NCBI RefSeq assembly: GCF_001457695.1
Contig: NZ_LN831025.1
Location: forward strand, 1,116,001 to 1,180,000
Source: Campylobacter jejuni
GTDB taxonomy: Bacteria > Campylobacterota > Campylobacteria > Campylobacterales > Campylobacteraceae
DNA length: 64,000 nt
Reading direction: 5' to 3'
This document shows, one piece after another, positions 37,117 to 46,569 of this stretch. Numbering within the stretch: the stretch's first letter is position 1; every line of letters starts with the position of its first letter. The notes below the pieces were generated by a model. It ran no database searches. It was not told the DNA's origin and was given only the letters and a program-made list of their open reading frames with translations. Both the position numbers and the translations under genes were made by a program.

Positions 37117-37738
37117 ATTACTCAATGCACCTAAAAATGCTCCTGTATTTTTAAGTCAAAATTTAGAAGCTGATTTTATTGTAAAAGCTTATACTTTTGG
37201 TCTATTCCCATGGACAAGTAAACCTGTAACTTGGTGGTGTCCAGATCCTAGATGCATTTTAATTCCAAATCAAATTCACATCCAAAAAAATATGAAAAAA
37301 TTTATTAATCTCTATCAAATTAAACTTGATTATGATTTTTTAAAATTAATTACATTATGTCGCGATACACGCTCTCAAAGCTGGATAGATGATGAATTTA
37401 TTACCACTTATTATAAGTTATTTACCCAAGGCTATGCACATAGCCTTGAACTTTATGAAAATAATGAACTTATAGGTGGAATTTATGGTTTAATTTTAGG
37501 CAAGGTTTTCTTTGGTGAAAGCATGGTAAGCATTAAAAAAAATGCATCTAAAATTGCTATGATTAAACTTTGTGATTTATTAAAACCTTATGATTTTATC
37601 ATAGATTGTCAAGTTTATAACCAACATTTAGAATTTATGGGCGCTCATAATATTTCTAGGAAAGAATTTTTAAATATTTTAAAAGAAAAATGCAACCAAG
37701 AAAGTGGTTTTAAAAATTTTAAAGATTTAATTACTTAA
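37091..37738 (+). CDS. aat: Leucyl/phenylalanyl-tRNA--protein transferase
   Basis: Adds Leu or Phe to proteins with N-terminal Lys or Arg, creating the degron read by ClpS. The product of about 215 residues shows the family signatures AYTFGLFPW, WWCPDPRCILIP, SWIDDEFITTYYKL and KVFFGESMVS. I use MESSNLYSK as start, which overlaps clpA by 26 bases; an ATG-like start 9 bases earlier cannot be excluded. aat-clpS-clpA gives a complete N-degron branch in one operon. Confidence 0.94.
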   Translation: MESSNLYSKLLNAPKNAPVFLSQNLEADFIVKAYTFGLFPWTSKPVTWWCPDPRCILIPNQIHIQKNMKKFINLYQIKLDYDFLKLITLCRDTRSQSWIDDEFITTYYKLFTQGYAHSLELYENNELIGGIYGLILGKVFFGESMVSIKKNASKIAMIKLCDLLKPYDFIIDCQVYNQHLEFMGAHNISRKEFLNILKEKCNQESGFKNFKDLIT

Positions 37739-37764
37739 AAAATAAGCGTGAAAATCACGCTTAT
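37736..37764 (-). terminator. Intrinsic terminator of the chemoreceptor gene
   Basis: Read on the minus strand: a perfect 10-bp stem (arms 37742-37751 and 37755-37764) with a TTT loop, then a run of six T. The stem starts at the chemoreceptor stop codon itself, so the stop is inside the hairpin. On the + strand the T-run is absent, so it should act only on the minus-strand gene. Confidence 0.8.
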
Positions 37765-39059
37765 GACATCGCTTTAGCAACTTCAGCAGAGCTTTCACGA
37801 ATTTTCTCCATACACTCTCTTGCTTCTTTTGCAAGTTCAACACTCTGATTAACATCCTCTAAACCGCTTTTAATACTCTCAACCACTTGTGATGTAACAT
37901 TACGAATAGAATTAATCGTAGTGGTAATTTCATTAACCGAATGCCCTGTTCTTTCAGCTAAATTTCTTACTTCATCAGCAACAACAGCAAAGCCTCTACC
38001 ATGTTCACCAGCACGTGCTGCCTCAATAGCAGCATTTAAAGCAAGCAGATTAGTTTGATCAGCGATATCACTAATAGTCTGAATAATAGATTTAATTTCA
38101 TCTGATTGTTGATTTAATGAGGAAACAAGATTTGAACTTTGAGACATCATATCAGCAATATTCTGAACATTTGAAACAGTGTTTTCAATTACACGATCTC
38201 CATCTTGAGTAAGATTATCATTTTTTTCTGCAAGTTCGCTTATGAGGCAAAGTTTTTCTTGATCTTTTTTAACTTGTTCGCTTATATCTGTAGCAAATTT
38301 AATAACCTTGTAAATTTTTCCATCATCATTTTTAACCGGATTATAACTTGCTTCAAGGTATACTTTTTTATTATTTCTTCCGTATCTTATATATTTACCT
38401 GATTGAAATTTGCCCTCTCTTAAATCTTCCCAAAATTGAACATAGTCCTTAGAGTGTCTATAATTAGAATCACAGAACATGCTATGATGCTTTCCTTTAA
38501 TCTCATCAATATTAAAATCCATAGTTCTTAAAAAATTTTCATTAGCCGTAATAATAGTCCCATCAGGTTTAAATTCAATAATAGCCATAGAACGATTAGC
38601 AGCAGCAATAGTATTTCTAAGATCAAGCATTTCATAATGTCTTTGAGTTATATCATTGGCAAATTTAATAATTTTATAAACATAACCATTATTATCACTA
38701 ATTGGGAGATAATTTGCTTCTAAATAAACATCTATCCCTCCCTTAGCTATACGTCTAAAAAGACCACTTCTAGCTTTTCCATCTCTTAAATCTTTCCAAA
38801 AATCATTATATGCTGAAGAATTAACAACTTCAGGCAAACAAAACATACTATGATGCTTACCCTTGATCTCTGAAAGGGAGTATTTCATAGTTGTTAAAAA
38901 ATTTTGATTTGCCTCTAAAATAACGCCATCGGTGGTAAATTCAATTACCGCCATAGTATTCCCAATAGATCTTAAAATATCTTCTAAACCATTACACTTT
39001 TTTTCAAGTTGTTCAATTATTTCAGTATTATTTTTCTTAGCACCAAACATAAAACTCAC
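37761..39059 (-). CDS. cetZ: Cytoplasmic chemoreceptor with two PAS domains (Tlp8/CetZ type)
   Basis: A 432-residue methyl-accepting protein with no membrane helix. Two PAS domains (about 28-145 and 150-270) are near copies of one another; both contain [11 protein letters not shown] and a VYKxIKFAxDIx end, showing an internal duplication. The C-terminal signalling domain has the tip [26 protein letters not shown] and is shorter than usual. I recognise it as C. jejuni Tlp8 (CetZ), linked to energy taxis. PAS domains of this layout may bind haem or flavin; the ligand is not visible here. Has its own promoter and terminator. Confidence 0.88.
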   Translation of the reverse strand: MSFMFGAKKNNTEIIEQLEKKCNGLEDILRSIGNTMAVIEFTTDGVILEANQNFLTTMKYSLSEIKGKHHSMFCLPEVVNSSAYNDFWKDLRDGKARSGLFRRIAKGGIDVYLEANYLPISDNNGYVYKIIKFANDITQRHYEMLDLRNTIAAANRSMAIIEFKPDGTIITANENFLRTMDFNIDEIKGKHHSMFCDSNYRHSKDYVQFWEDLREGKFQSGKYIRYGRNNKKVYLEASYNPVKNDDGKIYKVIKFATDISEQVKKDQEKLCLISELAEKNDNLTQDGDRVIENTVSNVQNIADMMSQSSNLVSSLNQQSDEIKSIIQTISDIADQTNLLALNAAIEAARAGEHGRGFAVVADEVRNLAERTGHSVNEITTTINSIRNVTSQVVESIKSGLEDVNQSVELAKEARECMEKIRESSAEVAKAMS

Positions 39060-39084
39060 CTTTTTAATAATAAATTATTTTAAA

Positions 39085-39090
39085 ATTATA
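39085..39090 (-). promoter_or_regulatory. Promoter -10 box of the chemoreceptor gene
   Basis: On the minus strand TATAAT preceded by ATGA, about 26 bases upstream of the ATG. A strong AAAAGGTGAG ribosome site lies between. The 72-base gap to the marC end is otherwise A/T-rich. Confidence 0.5.
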
Positions 39091-39131
39091 TCATAGTTTA
39101 TATAGTATTATTTACTTAAAATTATATTAAT

Positions 39132-39776
39132 TTATAAGTTAAATATATCCTTTAAACCTATAATAATCATCTTAAACCCCATAGCAGCAATAAATACTTG
39201 TGCTATACGAGAAAAAACATGTAAAATCAGTTTTCCAACTATTTTTTCTATAGTAGCTGCAAAATGAAAAAGTATAAACATAAAAATAAAAGCTATCATC
39301 ACCCCACCAAGAGCAACATCAAGCCCACCATCTTCGGCTATAACGATAACACTAGCTAAAGTTCCAGGCCCAACAAGCATAGGAAATGCCATAGGTATTA
39401 AACTCTGTCTTAAAATTTCCTTATCATCCATATCCTGATAAGAACTAAAATCCTTAGTTGCAATTTTTGTTGAAAAAAGTAAATTTTTAATAGCCATTAT
39501 AATAAGAACCAAACCACCAGAAACCCTTAAATCATCTAATGACACCCTAAAAATATAGTTCATAAACAAAGGTCCTGATAATAAAAATACCAAAACTATA
39601 GTAAAAGCTGTATAGAGAATAGTTCTAAAAAGTTTTTTTCGAAGCATTAAAGGCAATCCATCACTCATAGCCAAAAATTGAGTTAAATTACCAAAAGGAT
39701 TTAATATGGCAAGCAAAGTAATTGCAGCAAAAAACATCAAATAAAGCTCAGAACCCATACTAAAAAACACTATCAA
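39132..39776 (-). CDS. MarC-family integral membrane protein
   Basis: A 214-residue protein with six predicted membrane helices and the MarC-family pattern [18 protein letters not shown] near the start and a second half beginning [18 protein letters not shown]. The repeated NP-G / VGPG motifs on helices 1 and 4 suggest an internal duplication. MarC proteins were once thought to be drug transporters, but their substrate is unknown. It overlaps msrB by 4 bases, so the two are co-expressed. Confidence 0.87.
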   Translation of the reverse strand: MIVFFSMGSELYLMFFAAITLLAILNPFGNLTQFLAMSDGLPLMLRKKLFRTILYTAFTIVLVFLLSGPLFMNYIFRVSLDDLRVSGGLVLIIMAIKNLLFSTKIATKDFSSYQDMDDKEILRQSLIPMAFPMLVGPGTLASVIVIAEDGGLDVALGGVMIAFIFMFILFHFAATIEKIVGKLILHVFSRIAQVFIAAMGFKMIIIGLKDIFNL

Positions 39777-40132
39777 TCCTTAGTTTTTACAAATTCCAAA
39801 GAAATAGAATTTACACAATGTCTTACATTTTTAGCAGAAAATCCTTCTCCTTCAAAAACATGACCTAAATGTCCATTGCAGTTTGCACATACAATCTCGG
39901 TTCTAATCCCATCTTTATCAGGAATTCTTTTAATAGCCCCTTTTATTTCATCATCAAAGCTAGGCCATCCGCAACCTGATTTAAATTTATCTTCGGATTT
40001 ATAAAGCGAAGCTCCACATTGCTTGCATTGATAGATTCCTTTTTCATAAAAATCATTATATTTCCCACTAAAAGGAGCTTCTGTTCCTTTATTTAAAATT
40101 ACTTTTTTTTCTTCTTCATTTAATTCTTTCAT
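39773..40132 (-). CDS. msrB: Peptide methionine-R-sulfoxide reductase
   Basis: Repairs methionine-R-sulfoxide. The 119 residues hold the two zinc CxxC pairs ([10 protein letters not shown] and [11 protein letters not shown]), the [14 protein letters not shown] substrate segment and the catalytic Cys in [12 protein letters not shown]. No MsrA domain is fused. Cytoplasmic; no signal peptide. Confidence 0.96.
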   Translation of the reverse strand: MKELNEEEKKVILNKGTEAPFSGKYNDFYEKGIYQCKQCGASLYKSEDKFKSGCGWPSFDDEIKGAIKRIPDKDGIRTEIVCANCNGHLGHVFEGEGFSAKNVRHCVNSISLEFVKTKD

Positions 40133-40159
40133 GATCTGCCCTTGTAAAATAATTTTTAT

Positions 40160-40165
40160 ATTATA
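40160..40165 (-). promoter_or_regulatory. Possible -10 box for msrB-marC
   Basis: Minus-strand TATAAT 28 bases upstream of the msrB ATG, in the 89-base divergent gap. The surrounding A/T richness makes chance matches common. Confidence 0.35.
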
Positions 40166-40198
40166 TAATTAAAATTTCAATTTTAAATGATAAATTTT

Positions 40199-40204
40199 TA
40201 TAAT
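40199..40204 (+). promoter_or_regulatory. Possible -10 box for the DUF455 gene
   Basis: TATAAT preceded by a T-rich run, 17 bases before the ATG of the ferritin-like gene; would give a very short leader containing AAGAAAG as ribosome site. Confidence 0.4.
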
Positions 40205-40221
40205 TTTCAAGAAAGTTTTAA

Positions 40222-41019
40222 ATGCAAAAAGAATTTTTTCAAGAACTTCAAGATATTTTATATGAAAAAAATATAACTATAAAATTTCACTCTTTTCAAA
40301 ATTTTTATGAAGACTTTAAAAGCCACAAATTTATTTTTAATCACGAGCATCAAAGCATTTTCAAAAAAAATACATCGCAACAAATTACCTTGCTTCATCC
40401 TACGCGTATAAGAAGGCCTAAATTTCTCAATTCAACTCATGCGCTTGCTAAAATAATTCATTCAGTCGCTCATATAGAATTTAATGCAATTAACCTGGCT
40501 TTAGATGCGAGTTATCGCTTTAAAAATCTACCTTTGCAATTTTATTACGATTGGCTGGAGGTGGCAGATGAGGAAATTAAACATTTCAAACTTTTAAATT
40601 CAGCACTTGAAGAACTTGGTTACAAATATGGAGATTTTCCAGTGCATGATAATTTAGAATCTGCTCTAGAAGCTACAAAAGACTCTTTAAGCTTTAGAAT
40701 GGGAATAGTTCATAGAGGTTTAGAAGCTAAAGGGCTTGATGCCAACCCCTTTGTTGTTCAAAAACTTCAAAGTTCCAATCATTCCATTAAAAATCTTTTA
40801 ATGGAATATCTTGAAATTATACTTAATGATGAAATAAAACACGTTAAAAAAGGAGATACTTGGTGGAAATTTGCAAACCAAAACAAGTATAATTTTATCG
40901 AGCTTTGCAAAACATTTAAACAATTCTCTCTTGCAGGAAAAAAACTTAACATTCAAGCAAGAATCAAAGCTGGCTTCACTCAAGAAGAATGCGAAGTCAT
41001 TGAAAAATTTTACTCTTGA
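40222..41019 (+). CDS. DUF455-family ferritin-like protein
   Basis: A 265-residue soluble helical protein. Four helices carry Glu/His pairs of a di-iron carboxylate type: SVAHIEFNAINLAL, ADEEIKHFKLL, RGLEAKGLDANP and LNDEIKHVKKG. This is the DUF455 pattern, related in fold to ferritins and the tRNA hydroxylase MiaE; no enzyme activity is assigned. A redox or tRNA-modification role is possible but open. Its 3' end overlaps the convergent pssA by 10 bases. Confidence 0.8.
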   Translation: MQKEFFQELQDILYEKNITIKFHSFQNFYEDFKSHKFIFNHEHQSIFKKNTSQQITLLHPTRIRRPKFLNSTHALAKIIHSVAHIEFNAINLALDASYRFKNLPLQFYYDWLEVADEEIKHFKLLNSALEELGYKYGDFPVHDNLESALEATKDSLSFRMGIVHRGLEAKGLDANPFVVQKLQSSNHSIKNLLMEYLEIILNDEIKHVKKGDTWWKFANQNKYNFIELCKTFKQFSLAGKKLNIQARIKAGFTQEECEVIEKFYS

Positions 41020-41738
41020 TTTCTTGTCTTAAATTTTGAAACGATAATAGTATATAAAACTCGAATAATTCCATAAAGCACATACAAGCTTGCTAAAATT
41101 ACTAAACTTTCAAGAGGGTAAAGATATAAAAATGAAAATATTATAATTAAAATAATCAAAACTTTTAAAACACTAGAACGATTAAAATCAAGCTTTTTAA
41201 AGCTAGGATAGCGTATATTACTTACCATTAAAAGCCCTAAAATTGCTTGAAGCACCAAAAAAACTACACCATAAGGCTTTAAAAAATCATAACTGATAAA
41301 TGCATAAGTCCATATAGCACTCACAACTGCTGCAGTAGGTATAGGAAGACCTATAAAAACGGAGGGTTCATAAGTGCCTGTGGTGACATTAAATCTCGCC
41401 AAACGAATAGCTCCAAAAACCACAAAAAAAGCTGTAATCAAAGATCCAAGCTTTCCAAAATCATAACCTATAGCCATATAAAAAAGAACCGCTGGAGCAA
41501 CTCCAAAAGCTACTAGATCAGCTAAAGAATCAAATTCTACTCCAAATTTTGAAGTAGAATTTGTAAGTCTTGCAACGCGGCCATCAAGCCCATCGCAAAT
41601 CAAAGATAAAATAATATAAATCAAAGCTGTATAATAATTTCCATGTATTGAAGCTATAATAGAAATAACCCCTAAAAAAGCTGAAGCAGCTGTAAAAAGA
41701 TTGGGTAAAATATAAATTAGTTGCGGTCTGTTATTCAT
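41010..41738 (-). CDS. pssA: CDP-diacylglycerol--serine O-phosphatidyltransferase
   Basis: Makes phosphatidylserine, precursor of phosphatidylethanolamine. A 242-residue membrane enzyme of the CDP-alcohol phosphotransferase type, with about seven helices and the metal-binding motif DGLDGRVARLTNSTSKFGVEFDSLAD, which contains all the conserved Asp residues. It is 9 bases after psd, so two successive steps of PE synthesis are co-transcribed. Confidence 0.95.
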   Translation of the reverse strand: MNNRPQLIYILPNLFTAASAFLGVISIIASIHGNYYTALIYIILSLICDGLDGRVARLTNSTSKFGVEFDSLADLVAFGVAPAVLFYMAIGYDFGKLGSLITAFFVVFGAIRLARFNVTTGTYEPSVFIGLPIPTAAVVSAIWTYAFISYDFLKPYGVVFLVLQAILGLLMVSNIRYPSFKKLDFNRSSVLKVLIILIIIFSFLYLYPLESLVILASLYVLYGIIRVLYTIIVSKFKTRNQE

Positions 41739-41747
41739 TATTTTTCC

Positions 41748-42365
41748 TTACGCAAAATAGCCTAGCAATGAGCCTGCTTTAATTTCATCATTTAAGCCTA
41801 TATGAATTCTAGTATCTTTTGGTAAAAGTAAACTTATGGAGCCATTGATTAAAAAACCCATTCTATCTCCTGCTTTTAAATCATGAGAAATATTATCAAG
41901 CTTTAATTTTCTATCAAAAGAACCTGCATAGATTCGCAAGGCTATCGTTTTATTCTCTTTAACTTTTGCCAAAATAAAAGCTCTTTCATTCATCATTTTT
42001 GCAGATTTTAATTCACTGCACAAAAAAAGCCCATGTCGTAAACGAATATCTATTATAGACATTGCAAAAGGTGTATTAAAATTCCCAGCATCATAAAGAG
42101 CATTTTTAATAGTAATTTCAACACATTCACCCAAATCTTTATGATGAATATTTTCTATTTTAGTAACCCTACCATCCATAGGTGCAAAAATAGCTTTTTC
42201 ATCACTACAAACAAGTTCTCTTTTGGGCGCTCTAAAAAGAAAAATACAAATTACAATTAATGCTAATAGCAAGATGGAAAAAGAATAAAAAATCCACACA
42301 AAAATAAAAATTAAGCTTAAAATAATAAGACTTAAATATCCATCTTTTGCAATAAAATCTTTCAT
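41748..42365 (-). CDS. psd: Phosphatidylserine decarboxylase, short archaeal/rhizobial type
   Basis: A 205-residue protein with a hydrophobic N-terminal anchor (about 10-45), then the PSD core: IFAPMDGRVTKIE, the middle RHGLFLCSE region, and MGFLINGSISLLLP, where G-S is the expected self-cleavage site giving the pyruvoyl cofactor. It is shorter than the E. coli enzyme and resembles the short PSD type. Position next to pssA supports the call. The GSS/GST triad common elsewhere is GSI here. It overlaps ftsH by 4 bases. Confidence 0.8.
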   Translation of the reverse strand: MKDFIAKDGYLSLIILSLIFIFVWIFYSFSILLLALIVICIFLFRAPKRELVCSDEKAIFAPMDGRVTKIENIHHKDLGECVEITIKNALYDAGNFNTPFAMSIIDIRLRHGLFLCSELKSAKMMNERAFILAKVKENKTIALRIYAGSFDRKLKLDNISHDLKAGDRMGFLINGSISLLLPKDTRIHIGLNDEIKAGSLLGYFA

Positions 42366-44299
42366 TCTTCTACTTTAACTTCAGTTTTAACTTCTTCGAG
42401 TTCTTGTAAACGAGTTGGTAAACCATTTTGATCCTCAAACTCTTTAATAATCTCACGCACTTTATTACCTTCAATAGTTTCTTCTTCATAAAGGGCTGCA
42501 ACCATAGTCTCAATCGCTCCCTTATAAGTATTTAAAGTATCTTTAACATCTTTATAGCGTTCATCTAAGGTTTTCTTTACATAATCATCTAAAGATTCTG
42601 CCATCTTTTCAGAATAGTCTTTTATAGTTTGCCCACCACTTAAGAAAGTATTTCTTTGTTTTTCAAGCACCATAAGTCCTGCAATTTCACTCATACCATA
42701 CATAGAAATCATAGCTTTTATGATATCGGTTGCTCTTTCTAAATCATTACTTGCACCCGTTGAAATTTCACCTATAAATACTTCTTCAGCCGCACGACCA
42801 CCCAAAAGTACATCTACTTCAGCGATAAGTTCATGTTTTTGCATTAAAAATTTATTTTCTTCAGGGGTGTTTAATGTGTATCCTAAAGCCGCAAGACCAC
42901 GTGGAATCACAGAAACTTTACTTACACGCTTTGCACCTTTGGTAGTTTCAGCAATCAAGGCATGACCACATTCATGATAAGTAACAATTTTCTTTTCTTT
43001 TTCATTAATACGACGTGATTTCTTCTCAAGTCCTGCTATAGCTCTTTCAACAGCTTCAACTAAATCATTTTGTTCTACATATTTTTTAGAATCCCTACCC
43101 GCTAAAAGCGCTGCTTCATTAATAATATTTGCAAGATCAGCTCCTGCAAGTCCTGCGGTTAAACGTGCTATATCTTCTACTTTAACTTTTGGGGATATTT
43201 TGACATCTTTCATGTGTACTTTTAAAATATCACACCTACCTTTAAAATCAGGTTTATCAACTAAAACTTGTCTATCAAACCTTCCTGGTCTTAAAAGCGC
43301 TGCATCTAAAACTTCTGGGCGATTTGTTGCTGCTAAAACAATGACTGGGGAACTTTCTGTCCCAAAGCCATCCATTTCAGCCAAAAGCTGATTTAAAGTT
43401 TGCTCTCTTTCATCGTTTCCACCCATCATGCCACTTGCTGCACGACTTTTACCAATAGCATCTATTTCATCTATAAAAACAATAGCAGGAGCTTCTTTTT
43501 TTGCATTTTCAAACAAATCTCTCACACGAGAAGCACCTACACCCACAAACATTTCTATAAAAGATGAACCTGAAACACTAAAAAACGGCACATCAGCTTC
43601 ACCTGCAACTGCTTTTGCAAGCAAAGTTTTTCCTGTACCTGGAGGCCCAACAAGTAAAAGCCCTTTTGGAATTTTAGCTCCCAATTTAATATATCTTTCA
43701 GGATACTTTAAAAAATCTACAATTTCTTTTACTTCTTCTTTAGCTTCTTCAACACCAGCTACATCGCTAAATTTTACTTTAGGTTTTTCTGAATTTACAA
43801 GCTTCTTAGAACTTCCTATACCCAATATAGAACTTCCCATATTTTTTTGCATACGACTTGCCAAAAACATCCAAATACCAAAGAAAATAAATACTGGCAA
43901 AACCCATGAAAAAAGTATATCCGTAAACCAATTTGTTTCAGAATACGCACCATAAGCGATATTTTTACTATCTAGTAAACTCACAAGCTCAGGATCATTA
44001 ACTTTTTTTGCTGTATAAACAGTATTGTGAGAGCTTGAAATCGCTTTGATTGTTGTTTGTCCTATGCTAACTTGATTGATTTGTCCACTTTCAATAAGCT
44101 TTTTTAACTCAGAATAAGGGACATTTTTATTTACTTCATTGCCATTCAATGCCCCGCCAAAAGAACCATTGCCATCAAAAAATCCCTTAAAAATAATTAT
44201 CATTACAATTGCAAAAATCGCAAAAATAAAAATGGGATTTTTGTTAAAAAAATTATTACCCTGCGGATTACCCTTATTATTTGGGGTATTATTATTCAT
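42362..44299 (-). CDS. ftsH: ATP-dependent zinc metalloprotease FtsH
   Basis: Essential membrane-anchored AAA protease of 645 residues. Two N-terminal membrane helices (about 22-40 and 130-150) flank a periplasmic domain; the AAA module has [22 protein letters not shown] and the [22 protein letters not shown]; the zinc site is HECGH (HExxH with Cys in place of the usual Ala). DGNGS at 42-46, just after helix 1 on the periplasmic side, is a PglB-type sequon. It follows prmA by 3 bases. Confidence 0.96.
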   Translation of the reverse strand: MNNNTPNNKGNPQGNNFFNKNPIFIFAIFAIVMIIIFKGFFDGNGSFGGALNGNEVNKNVPYSELKKLIESGQINQVSIGQTTIKAISSSHNTVYTAKKVNDPELVSLLDSKNIAYGAYSETNWFTDILFSWVLPVFIFFGIWMFLASRMQKNMGSSILGIGSSKKLVNSEKPKVKFSDVAGVEEAKEEVKEIVDFLKYPERYIKLGAKIPKGLLLVGPPGTGKTLLAKAVAGEADVPFFSVSGSSFIEMFVGVGASRVRDLFENAKKEAPAIVFIDEIDAIGKSRAASGMMGGNDEREQTLNQLLAEMDGFGTESSPVIVLAATNRPEVLDAALLRPGRFDRQVLVDKPDFKGRCDILKVHMKDVKISPKVKVEDIARLTAGLAGADLANIINEAALLAGRDSKKYVEQNDLVEAVERAIAGLEKKSRRINEKEKKIVTYHECGHALIAETTKGAKRVSKVSVIPRGLAALGYTLNTPEENKFLMQKHELIAEVDVLLGGRAAEEVFIGEISTGASNDLERATDIIKAMISMYGMSEIAGLMVLEKQRNTFLSGGQTIKDYSEKMAESLDDYVKKTLDERYKDVKDTLNTYKGAIETMVAALYEEETIEGNKVREIIKEFEDQNGLPTRLQELEEVKTEVKVEE

Positions 44300-44302
44300 T
44301 AC

Positions 44303-45148
44303 TTATCCTTTTTTATTATTTTTATATACAAAACTACACCACTCATTGATTTGCATTTCATCAATGAGTTCCAAATCTTGAAATTTTTCTTTAATTCTTG
44401 TTGAATATTTATCTAAAATTCCTGACAAAATAAGTATAGCATTATCTTCTAAATGGTTTTTAATATCTTTTTCTAAAATTAAAATCACATCTGCAATGAT
44501 ATTTGCAACAATTAGATTATATAAACCATTTGCTTTATCTATAGATCCACACCAAGCCTTGTGAAAATCGACACCATTTAATCTTGCATTTTCTAAAGAA
44601 CTATCAATAGCCAACTCATCAGTATCACAAATTTCAACATTACAGCCAAACTTTGCCATAATAATACCCAAAATTCCACTACCACAACCAAGATCTAAGG
44701 CTCTTAATTTACTTTTAGAAAATTTTTGTAAAAATTTTACACAAGAATATGTGCTTTCGTGATGTCCTGAGCCAAAGGCTAAGGCTGGATTAATCTTTAT
44801 ATTTATACAATTCTTCTTTTCTTCTTGCCAAGTTGTATGGATGTAAACATTATCCACTAAGATAGGTTTTATGCCTTTTTTATATTCTTGTATCCAGTCC
44901 TTGTTTTCTTTCTCTACAAGACTTAAATTAGAAATAATTTTATGATTTAAATTGAAAGTAGTTGTAAGTTTTTGAGCAAATATTTCAAGTGCCCATGAAA
45001 ACTCTTCTAAACTCTCATGGGATCTAATGTAAACACCATTATCTTTCTCTTCTATGGCTTCTATACCTAAATCAAAAGCAAAATCAAGAAATAAATTTTT
45101 ATACTGCTCTTCTACGATAAAGAACAATTCATAATATTTTTTTTGCAT
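44303..45148 (-). CDS. prmA: Ribosomal protein L11 methyltransferase
   Basis: SAM-dependent trimethylation of L11. The 281 residues show the PrmA layout: an N-terminal substrate domain, then FGSGHHESTYSCVKFL, motif I LRALDLGCGSGILGIIMAKFG and the VANIIADVIL catalytic segment. It lies 22 bases after cheY and 3 before ftsH, so a methyltransferase, a protease and a chemotaxis regulator share a unit. Confidence 0.93.
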   Translation of the reverse strand: MQKKYYELFFIVEEQYKNLFLDFAFDLGIEAIEEKDNGVYIRSHESLEEFSWALEIFAQKLTTTFNLNHKIISNLSLVEKENKDWIQEYKKGIKPILVDNVYIHTTWQEEKKNCINIKINPALAFGSGHHESTYSCVKFLQKFSKSKLRALDLGCGSGILGIIMAKFGCNVEICDTDELAIDSSLENARLNGVDFHKAWCGSIDKANGLYNLIVANIIADVILILEKDIKNHLEDNAILILSGILDKYSTRIKEKFQDLELIDEMQINEWCSFVYKNNKKG

Positions 45149-45170
45149 TTAGAATTTTAAAAATCAGCCT

Positions 45171-45563
45171 TTACTCAGCTGCACCTTCTCCACTTCCTGT
45201 TCCTAAAACATCTTCAAGTTTTTCCTTTAAAACTTGTGGAGTAAAAGGTTTTACAATATAGTTATTTACGCCAGCTTTTAAAGCAGTAATCACTTCAGCT
45301 TTTCCGCCCTCAGTTGTAACCATGATGATAGGCATATCTTCATATTTTTTCTCTGCTCTTACTTTTTTTACCAACTCCAAGCCATTCATTTCTGGCATAT
45401 TCCAATCTGTAATTAAAACTTTTACATCTTCATTTTTAGTTAATAAATCCCAAGCTTCAACGCCATGCTCAGCTTCTAAAACATCATCGTGTCCAAGTCT
45501 TGTTAGGGTATTTTTAATAATCCTTCTCATAGTAGAACTGTCATCAACAACTAACAATTTCAC
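45171..45563 (-). CDS. cheY: Chemotaxis response regulator CheY
   Basis: Single receiver domain (130 residues) that binds the flagellar switch when phosphorylated. Phospho-acceptor Asp53 is in LITDWNMPEMNG, the acidic pair DD is at 7-8, Thr83 in MVTTEGG and Lys105 in IVKPFTP. The C-terminus has an extra GTGSGEGAAE tail. The start is GTG, with AAGGA 7 bases upstream. Two candidate promoters lie in the gap behind pglG. Confidence 0.96.
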   Translation of the reverse strand: MKLLVVDDSSTMRRIIKNTLTRLGHDDVLEAEHGVEAWDLLTKNEDVKVLITDWNMPEMNGLELVKKVRAEKKYEDMPIIMVTTEGGKAEVITALKAGVNNYIVKPFTPQVLKEKLEDVLGTGSGEGAAE

Positions 45564-45594
45564 AATTTCGTCCTTTCAAAGTTTTTATAGTTTT

Positions 45595-45600
45595 ATTTTA
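45595..45600 (-). promoter_or_regulatory. cheY-proximal -10 box
   Basis: Minus-strand TAAAAT preceded by GG, 31 bases upstream of the cheY GTG. An 8-bp inverted repeat (TTTTTAGC/GCTAAAAA, 45604-45631) lies immediately upstream and could be an operator; it lacks a T tail and so is not a good terminator. Confidence 0.4.
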
Positions 45601-45646
45601 CCCTTTTTAGCCTTATTAATCAAGCTAAAAAATTTTAAAAAACAGC

Positions 45647-45652
45647 ATTATA
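45647..45652 (-). promoter_or_regulatory. cheY-distal -10 box
   Basis: Minus-strand TATAAT preceded by GATGA, 83 bases upstream of the cheY GTG and 24 bases beyond the pglG stop. Either this box or the proximal one would uncouple cheY from the pgl operon. Confidence 0.45.
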
Positions 45653-45675
45653 TCATCTTTTACTTAAATTTTTAC

Positions 45676-46569
45676 TCAAATATTATTATTTTTATACTTA
45701 ACCGTAAATAAATATACACTTAAACCTAAAAGAAGCAAGCTCACTCCACCGATAAGATAAATCGCATAAATCATCTGAGAAAGATCACCAATAGCAAGTT
45801 TAAATACCAACATCAAAGCTTCTATAGCTAAAGCAATGATAATAGAACCCAAAAATCTCACCATAGTTTTTTGAATTCCACCTTCTTCTTTTTTCGTCCT
45901 TCCTAATACTTCTTGTTCGATCAAAGTTTTTGCCAAATCAAAAATAGCTAAAGCCAAAGTTATAGCGATGGTACTTTCAAACATATGTTCTATACCTATA
46001 GCTTGATTATCAAAAAGACTAAAAAAACCTTTTTGAAATAAAAAACAAGTAATCACAAATAAAACCAGTGCGAAGCAAAAATATACCAAACGACTAAACT
46101 GAGTAAAAACAAACTCAAATTTTCCTGCTTGAATAATCTTTAAAATATCTTCAAGCTTGATATCAATACAAACAACAAAAAGCAAGTTATTTTTATCATC
46201 GTAAATTGGCATAGAAGCTGTCACGCAAAGCTCATTATTTAAAACCGAAGGATAAGGATCGCTCAAAACACATCGTCTTAATTTTACAGCTCTATAAAAA
46301 TAAGAACGAGTACTTCTATCCTCACCCTGCCCTATTTCATGAGCTTTATTTAAGGAAATCGCATTTTCTATTTGCATGCCTGAAATATCTAAAATATACA
46401 AAGCATCAAAAACAACAACTTCATGAGCTATTTTATCCAAAGCTGTTTTAATCGTTTCAAGGTGAATGTCAGGAAGTTTATTGGGCAGATTTCTTGTTAA
46501 AATATAACTCATATAAGCTCTAGCACGATAGCGGTTATCTTCAAATCTTTGTATATCTTTTATATACAT
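45676..46569 (-). CDS. pglG: PglG, pgl-locus membrane protein with a PDC/Cache-like domain
   Basis: A 297-residue protein ending the pgl operon; not required for glycan synthesis as far as is known. Residues about 1-150 resemble a PDC/Cache sensor fold: a long helix, then RSYFYRAVKLRRCVLSDPYPS, LCVTASMPIYDDKNNLLFVVCIDI. About four membrane helices follow (165-190, 205-225, 238-262, 270-292). Unlike a typical Cache receptor, no membrane helix precedes the sensor part and no signalling output domain is seen. It overlaps pglF by one base and is followed by cheY. Function unknown. Confidence 0.85.
   Translation of the reverse strand: MYIKDIQRFEDNRYRARAYMSYILTRNLPNKLPDIHLETIKTALDKIAHEVVVFDALYILDISGMQIENAISLNKAHEIGQGEDRSTRSYFYRAVKLRRCVLSDPYPSVLNNELCVTASMPIYDDKNNLLFVVCIDIKLEDILKIIQAGKFEFVFTQFSRLVYFCFALVLFVITCFLFQKGFFSLFDNQAIGIEHMFESTIAITLALAIFDLAKTLIEQEVLGRTKKEEGGIQKTMVRFLGSIIIALAIEALMLVFKLAIGDLSQMIYAIYLIGGVSLLLLGLSVYLFTVKYKNNNI

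Noticed and set aside
43428-43955. A 175-codon frame opposite ftsH
   Set aside because: It mirrors the highly conserved AAA domain of ftsH; its composition is that of a reverse-strand shadow.
45604-45631. Inverted repeat TTTTTAGC/GCTAAAAA between pglG and cheY as a pgl terminator
   Set aside because: The stem is A/T-rich with a 12-base loop and no T-run follows it in either direction; mentioned only as a possible operator.
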